Origin: Mactra quadrangularis
Taxonomy: Eukaryota > Mollusca > Bivalvia > Venerida > Mactridae
Length of the DNA: 64,000 nucleotides
Direction of reading: 5' to 3'
Assembly (NCBI GenBank): GCA_025267735.1
Contig: CM046298.1
Location: 37,261,264 to 37,325,263, forward strand
Positions within the stretch are counted from its first letter, which is position 1; each line of letters starts with the position of its first letter. The notes under the pieces were generated by a model. That model was not told the DNA's origin, did not search any database, and worked only from the letters and a program-made list of their open reading frames with translations. Positions 47,501 through 56,500 of this stretch are shown piece after piece. The translations under genes and the position numbers were made by a program.

Positions 47501-50500
47501 AACTGCGAATATGACTCAGCGCACGCTCGGAATGGGTTTTCATTTTGTCATAATTATGTAGGCCCCCATTGAGCATTTCTATCAAATTGTTTTATGTTTG
47601 CCAGAAAAGTAACATAACTCGTTTGGTCTTTCTGGAAAGAAGGGATTTTTAATCGAAAATCCATGGCTTTATTATTAAAGATGTTTTTAATTTTAGAATT
47701 AAACAGATTTTCCAAATGGACAAATCAGCAAAGTGGCAATATATTCGGACAAAAAATGTCAGTTGAGGCTGAATTGCAATTTCGGACAAACTACATTTGA
47801 CCCATAGTTAATACATGTACGCCGTGAATGATCAACATTAATACTTCAAATCGTTGAAAATGAACCCAGCAGAGCGCTGAATATCTTTTTTAAAAGATAT
47901 TTCTTGTTTAAAATTCTTTGAAGCCCAATTTATTTTTATTTTCCATGGGTTCCCTAGTACACAATTCCTCTAGAAAACAAAGTCAATACCCTTTTAAGAT
48001 AAAAATAAAACCACTCAGGAATACAAGTCTTTACCACATAAGTCACTTAATAACATGTAGCAATTGTAACTGACCATAAAGGCTGTCCCACACAATAATA
48101 CATCATTTTCTATGAAGGGGATGAAACTTATTTCAATTGTTATCAAATTTTTTATTGATTTGGATAATTCATCCAACAAAACATTTACAGATTTGACTTT
48201 TATGTCACTGGATTTTTTTCTAGCTACCCCACCCACTCCTTATACACAGAACAACATGTGCTTTTTGACACTCAACAGCTCATTCAGGTATTCACATCAA
48301 TTACATAGCCTAAATTTAACTTTCTTCATGACACATAAATCATTCTGAATTACTTGACAAATACCACATACTTGTCTTCAAAAATCAAAATTTGGTGGAA
48401 AACAAAACTTTTCTATAAGGTCAAGGACAAAAATTATTGTTGACTAACATTTGTTTTTTTGATATAATTTAAAAGTCTTTTAAAAGCATATTTTTTCATT
48501 TTATTCTTTAAAATGAAAAAAAAATGCTAAAGTTTTAATTATTTCTTAGTGCAAAACTAGGCTAAGTCAAGTTAGATTAGTTTTGCATTAACATTTATTT
48601 AGTAACTAAGAAGAAAATATAGTGCAAAACTTGTACTAACAAGACTTAAACTAGTTTTGCGCAAACAATTATAATCAATTAGACTTAGCATGTTTCCATT
48701 AAATTTGAATAACTTTATTTAAAAACAAATAGGAATATAATCAAAATATTTTGGGAGATGAAGGTTTTTTTGACTAGCTTAAAGAGTTTGTAAAAAACGA
48801 TTTTTGAAAAAAATGGACTTAGATGAGTTTTGCGACGAGCCATATTTTATCTTCTAACTTACACTTAAGCTACTTAATTAACACTAACATATTATACTTG
48901 AAACATGACTTTCTGGATTGGAAGCTAAAATTTATAGATGTTTTAAACCGCTTACACATGCTTTAAACCCATGCCTTATTAGCTAAAAAGCTAAAATTTA
49001 TAGATGTTTTAAACCACTAACACATACTTTAAACCCATGCCTTATTAGCTAAAAAGCTAAAATTTATAGATGTTTTAAACCACTTACACATACTTTAAAC
49101 CCATGCCTTTTAGCTAAAAAACTAGAATTTATAGATGTTTTAAACCACTTACACATACTTTAAACCCATGCCTTATTAACTAAAAAGCTAGAATTTATAG
49201 ATGTTTTAAACCACTTACACAAACTTTAAACCCATGCTTATTAGCTAAAATGCTAGAATTTATAGATGTTTTAAACCACTTACACAAACTTTAAACCCAT
49301 GCTTATTAGCTAAAATGCTAGAATTTATAGATGTTTTAAACCACTTACACATACACTGGGGTCCAAAAGTTTCTTTACACATGTTCATTTTTGATATATT
49401 ATAATATATTTAGATATAGTTCACAAGTTGTTGTTAGTTCACAACTAATGTACATTTCTACATGAACACTTAATTATGTTCTTTTATCCTCACTTTTTGT
49501 CAAAATGTAGTTTTAATGAAAAATTACTTTAATTCATAATTAAGGAATTCCATACAAAAGTTCAAGTTTTCAGTAAAAATTAAAAAAATTACATGTGTAA
49601 AAAAACTTTTGGACCCCAGTGTACTTTAAACCCATGCTTCTTAGCTAAAAAGCTAGAATTAATAGATGTTTTACACCAAGAAGAATTTGTTCATTTGATA
49701 GAGTCTGGTGTGTTTAAACAGAGCGAGACTGTAATAGATGTAATACATTCCTATCTAATATATTGGGCCAAACAAACTAAAAATATTTCTTGAGGTGTAA
49801 AATAATGACAAAATTGTAGATCAGCATAAAATACACAACTTTGTGAAATAGTTTTCAAGGTAATTTAGATAAAATTCACAGATAAAAACTGGTTATTTAA
49901 CTGGTTACATTTCCAATCACAGGCTGCCGGCACAGTTTCGAAGCAAAAACACTTAATACATATAAGTGTATAATATAATATAATATGATATGATATGATA
50001 TGATATGATATGATATGATATGATATGATATGATATGATATAATATAACATATAATCTTTTTTATATTCAGTTACAACTGTTATGCGCTAAGCCCACAAT
50101 TTGTAACAACAGTATTACTTTTTATTTCTAGAGACTGGTGATAATAGACTGAGGACCTCGGGAAATGCTCTGGTTGCCCAGCCATCCAATGGTTTGTATA
50201 AATGTATTTCACTAAGTGACCAGTGTATACTAATTCTGGCTGGTGACAATTACTTATTGATATATTTGGGCTAGTTGATAATTTTGCACTCTACTGTATA
50301 ACTCAATACTGGGCTAGTGCTCAAGAAAGTTCTAGTAGATGACTGTGTGTTGTTATCACAAATAAATACTCACCAGTTTTAATTATTACATCCTAAATGA
50401 AATACTATAATCTGATTGGTCAAAAGTGTTCATATGACTTGACAAAATTACTGTAAATAACGTCATGCCAGCGCTAATTTTATGAATAAATTATCTATTT

Positions 50501-53500
50501 TTAATGCCACATTAAGTGCAGAAAATGGCAGCAAATACTGATAAGGAAACATGTTTCAGTCTCTGTGAAGAACTGGCTCTTCAGACCTCAGTTTTGGAAA
50601 ATATTACTGGATAAAATACAAAGTTTGGGTTGAAATAGAGCAAAATTTGCATTTTTGCCAATTTTACACCACCTCATCATTGCCATGGTAATTATGATCG
50701 GGGCTCAATTTGTAGGACAGGCACCCAGGGAATAACTTGGCCAAGTTGTATATCTGTCAATTTATTAGAAATGCAATGAGAGCATCTTGAAATAGCCCTA
50801 GTGCGTTTAGGTGAAAAAATGGCTGGCTACTTTTCACACATTTCACAACCAGTAAAGGGTTATTGTCATTCTATTGTTCCTGATGAACTATGATTGGGTT
50901 TGGGCAACTTGTTACTGCAAGTGAACCTGATTCTATGCAGAATATACTCTGTTTTTTTTCAAGACTGTCAGCTCTAATTATACTTTTTGTATAAGTCCTA
51001 TACATAGATTCTGTAGGTTTAACAAGACTGTCTATCTGCTCACATCACATGGATATTGTCTAGAAGTGGTGCACCTAGTATTGTTTACATGTTGTAGTTT
51101 ATTTCTTGTATATTTCAGAGTTTTTTAATGATGCAATGATTAAGGAATTGGCTAATTCCTGTTCTGCAAACTGGATGCAACTTTGTATCTCGTTAGATTT
51201 ACCTAGTAATAAAGCCAAAGAAATAGAGAGAAATTATCCGAGTAATTGTTGGATGCAAGCATTTGAAGGCATAACGTAGTATGTATTGTCTTAATTGTAG
51301 ACCTAGTGTCATGTATCCTAATAATAGGAGAGTTATGAACAGCATGCTATCAAAGCTCTTACGAGAAAAGAATATATTTATTATATAGAATTATTTAAGA
51401 CTTAAGTCCATTGTAAGATCCTTGGTACATGGAAATATATCAAATTGTTACAATATAAGGGGAACCGTTCTCTTAATGACATAGCTCTTTCCAATATACG
51501 TACAATGGTCTCTTTTAATTCCACAATATAGAAAAGTGTAAAGAGAGACAGCTATTACAGTACCCACCAAACGTTTGACTTTGTAAGCCTTCTATATAGG
51601 TTTTGTCAAAAACTTACTTATCATTTATTCTGAAGTGCTTTTTAGTTTTGCTTATTTGTTTTTGTAATGGTACTATTTGTACTTGAGACTACCTAAGTAG
51701 TATAAAATCTATGTTATAGAAACAATTACATTGAAATTGGCTTGGGTGCTTTGGGATATCAGATGCTGAATCTTATAAATATGATGCATTCAAGAAATTT
51801 GTTTTCATTTAACATTCAAGCGTAATAAATATTGTAAAAATGATGGTTCTAATAAACTAAGGGCTTTTGGTAGAATTTTGGCCATGCTCTTAAGTTAGGA
51901 AATAGAATTAACTTACATATGATTGGATTTAAGGCAAATCTATTAAAACATCATAAAACTATCCTTTGTAAAAAAATAAATGTTTTTAAAGAAAGCAAAG
52001 CATATGATATACATGCAATGGTAAAATTCATTGAATTTTATAATTACTTAAGGATTAAAGTTGCACCGTTAATAAATGTTTCAATTCGTTGAAATCATAA
52101 CTTGATTCTTGCTTTAAATGAATGAATCTAAAATGGCAGCCAGATAAGGTGTCTTCAGAAAGTGTGGAGGTATTTGAATGTGCTCGACAATGTGTGAATG
52201 AACATTTTCATTAGGCATTTGGTCGGTATTTATTATAACTTATTTGAATTCAAAATTGTTTTCCAAGATAAGCTTGGTTCAATGCTGTATCTAGGGACTG
52301 TTAGTTTGGCTTGCATTGAGATATTGAAAAAAGTTAAAATATGCTGTAAAGGACCATACACTCCTTTTTAGCTCGACTTTACGAAGTAAATGGAGAGCTC
52401 TCCTACTCGCCCTAGGGTCGGCATCTGTGTCCATATTTCTGATTAAAGTTTTTGTGCTGTAATATAATTTTTACTATAACTTTTTTATTTCCTAATGTAT
52501 CAACTTCAAACTTTAAATATATGTTCCTTATTATCAACCACATCCATGTGACAAGGTTCATAACTCCAAATACATTATTTTCAGAATTATCTTCCCTTGA
52601 ACTTAGAGTTTTCTTTAAAACAATGTTTGTTTTACTTCAACTGTTTTATTTCTTTAGGTATTGACTTCAAACTTTAAATATATGTTCCTTATTATCAACC
52701 TCATCTCATGTGACAAGTTTCATAACTCCAAATACATTTCTTTCAGAATTATCTCCCATTGAACTTAGAAATGTCTTTAAAATATATTTGTTTTTACTGC
52801 AACTGTTTTTGTTTCATTAGGTATTGACATTAAACTTTAGAAATTTGTTCCTTATTATTAACTTCATCTCATGTGACACGGTTCATAACTCTAAATACAT
52901 TTTTTCAGAATTATCTTCCCTTGAACATTTCTTTAAAAAAATGATCCTTTTTACTGCAACTGTTTTATTTCTTTAGGTGTTGACTTAAAAATTTAAATAT
53001 ATGTTTCTTATTATCAACCACATCCATGTGACAAGGTTCATAACTTCAAATACATTATTTTCAGAATTATCTTCCCTTGAACTTAGAGTTTTCTTTAACC
53101 CTTTACCTAATACAGCAGTCTACCAAATCCTTATCAGATTCTCATACAAGGCAGAGATAAAGTGTACCTTATCTTCATAGAAAGTTTAAATGATGGCTAC
53201 TGTTTAGACACCTATATACTTTAACAGGCATTTACTATAATAAATAGTGATTTAATCAAATTTAAGTAAGAACAAATATTTTAGAGTATTAAATTTTCTA
53301 TCTAATAGTGTAAATGATATATTTTTTCAACAATTAGTATAAAAGATATGACAGTTTAAATATTATACAAAACTAAAAATATATGTGAAAACTTAAATTG
53401 ATATCAAATACAACATAAGTATATCATTTAAATTAGTAAAAAAATGTTTAAGATCAATATCTTTCAAAAGTGCAGTTGATAATCATTGTTAATTGGTGTT

Positions 53501-56500
53501 AATTGTGTCACTAGCAGTTTGACATTCCAATATAAAAGATAAGATCAATTAACAAACATGACCATTTTTGCAGCTGTGAAAACAATATAGATCATAAAAC
53601 ATCAGGGGACCTTGTAAAAAATTGAAATAATGACCTCTTATCACTGATTAATCAATGTTAATCCCTTTGATGATGATATTATGACCGATTTGTATAATTA
53701 ACTTCTGTCTGGAACTTAAAAACTAAACATTTTGAAACAAATATAAGATTTTTTGTTATTTCTCTGAATAAACATTTTTGTTGTCAAAATCATCATTTTT
53801 GCATTATTAAAAACATTTTCTTGAAATTAAAGTTCATAAGAAGATGATATTTTATCACTAAGAAAGTACTATTTTAAAAAAAAAGTGATTTAATTATTAG
53901 CAACACCAAGGATTAAACATTACTTTAACCAGTCAGACTGTACAAACAGTGTGACATCTGGATGTATACCTGTATCTTTTAAATCAAATTTGTGATTAAA
54001 GTCAAAATATAACATACTATTTTTTTTCTGAGCATTCATTAGGTAAGTGATTTATCTACAATATTATGTAAAAAATATTTTCATTACTTAGTGGAATTAT
54101 GTTTCTTGATTGCATAAAGTTTAGAGGGGACAAAAGGGGGCAGTATTAGAATCACACACAGGGGACAAAAGGGGACAGTATTAGAATCACATACAGGAGA
54201 CAAAAGGGGACAGTATTAGGTAAAGGGTTAAAACAATGTTTGTTATTACTTCAACTGTTTTATTTCTTTAGGTATTGACTTCAAACTTCAAATATATGTT
54301 CCTTATTATCAACCATATCTCATGTGACAAGGTTCATAACTCCAAATACATTTTTTTTTCAAAATTGTCTCCCATGAATTTATTTTTTTTTATTTAAAAA
54401 AAATATTTAAAAAAATTTAATTTGTTATGTAATACTTTCAAATTTAAAAATGTTCCTTATCATCAACCACATCTCCTGTGATGAATACGTACTTAGTCGA
54501 GCATGCTGTCTCCTCTGACAGCTCTTGTTATTATACGTTTAGTGCTCTTAAAAAGATTGGTGGTAATGCAGAAGAACAGTACAATAAAGTAAAAGAAGCT
54601 TTTACTGAACTACATAGAAATGATCTAGTTCAAATATTAGAGAAAAAATACAGGAGTAAGTATTGAGTCATATGTATTACAACAATGTTTCACTATAAAG
54701 AGTACATCGGTTATTGCAGAATATGTGAATGTTGATCGCTTTGAAATCCAAATGCTTAATTTGAAAAGAAAACGTTCCCTTTATTTTGGACATTTGCTAT
54801 AAATTCTAACGAGTTTAAGGGTCTTGGAGCGGAACCTTCACTGCATATGTTTTGTTTAATATTTTGTTGAAGTGTAATTATGTTCAAATTTAGCCATATA
54901 TTTTAATGGTCCACATTGTTTTAAGCTTATAAGACTATAAATTTACATCAGCTGTTGATATCCAACTGTATATAGTATATAAACTATGCTTCAGTAGCGT
55001 TTTTTTGTTATTTTAGTAGCCTGGATTTTGTCACCTGTTAAGACTTGATACATACAGACATCTGATATGCTTCTTCTAAGACAGACAATTTTCGTCAAAT
55101 ACCTTAGAAATACCTATAGTCAGATGGTTAGTGCCCGTAGAGTTTAACTAGTCGCTTCTTAGCCAAGTCACCTGAGTTCTGAACCTGGATTTAAGTGATT
55201 CGCTAATTCTGAAACATTATGTCATTGTTTTATTCATTGATGTAGGTATTTCAAGTGTCTATGCATGCAAATTTATTTACTTGTTCTATGTGATAAGCAA
55301 GCCTTTTTTAATTTTGATTAATATATTTGAGCTTTGTCAATACAATCATTACTTAACGATTCAGACTAGTTTTAGTAAATGACGTATAATGTCTTTTTTA
55401 GAATATCAGGATCAGAACAGTCAGTTGATGGATGGAGAAAATGTAAGTGGAGTAGATATCAGAGGAACTTCCTCATCCGGCGATATTCAAGATGGTGTTT
55501 TGCCGGTAAGAAGAATACTTCATTCATTCTGATTAATCATCCATAATCCTGTTAGTGTACAAGATATTGTTTCTTTCTAGAATTTTCATATTACCAGAAC
55601 CTGCAAAATATGTAGTACTAAATGAATTAGTGTAACTAAACCCTTCTCAGCTTTTTAGCGGAAAGTACCTGTTACGAACTGCATTTGTTGCATGCACTTT
55701 CAGATGGGAACTTTAATATCTAATTGCACATTGTTCCAGAAATCTGAAAAAAAGAATATGATTGAAGGAAGTTTCTGGAAGTTTTTGAAAGAAGACTAAA
55801 CCAAAAATATTAGTATTAAATTATGAGATGTTTTGAGTGAATTCTTTTTGAATTCTTTTGATATTTTACCCATGTCTACAGGGTTATTATCGAGGTTAAG
55901 TACATAATTTCATACCTCCAGAAAATATTTTGACTGGATTTTATTACAGCTCTCCCTTTTATATTTTGTATATGATTCAGTTGTGACCTTTTCTTTGAAG
56001 TACAGAATATATTCACTTTAAACTTTATACATGTACACTTGGTTACCGATTAGGGTCGTATACACAGTTGCATAACTGTAACATGAATTTAGACTTGAGT
56101 TATGGTCCTGTATACTTCATAGTCAGAAGTTTCGCATACATCTCAATTGCCGTGCCTATCAATATTGAGTGTTACTGACTACTGTTTTAGATTAACGCAT
56201 GACTTAAACATGCTTATGTGCTTTTCAGGGAAATCAAGAACAGGAAATCTTATATGAAAGACGGAGCAATGGTATGATGATTAATTTCTTAAATTTTATC
56301 TGTTGTTCTGCTATGATAACATCAGATTATACATCAGGGATCGACAAATAACGGTTATGACAATGCATGTGCTTTTGGTTATCTTGTGACAAACTAGCTT
56401 TAGTTTTGAGCAATTACAATTTACCAATAGTCTTTAAATGGAGCAATCAAAATGATTTTGATCTTAAGTGACATTGTATTAGAAAGTATACATATGGTTC

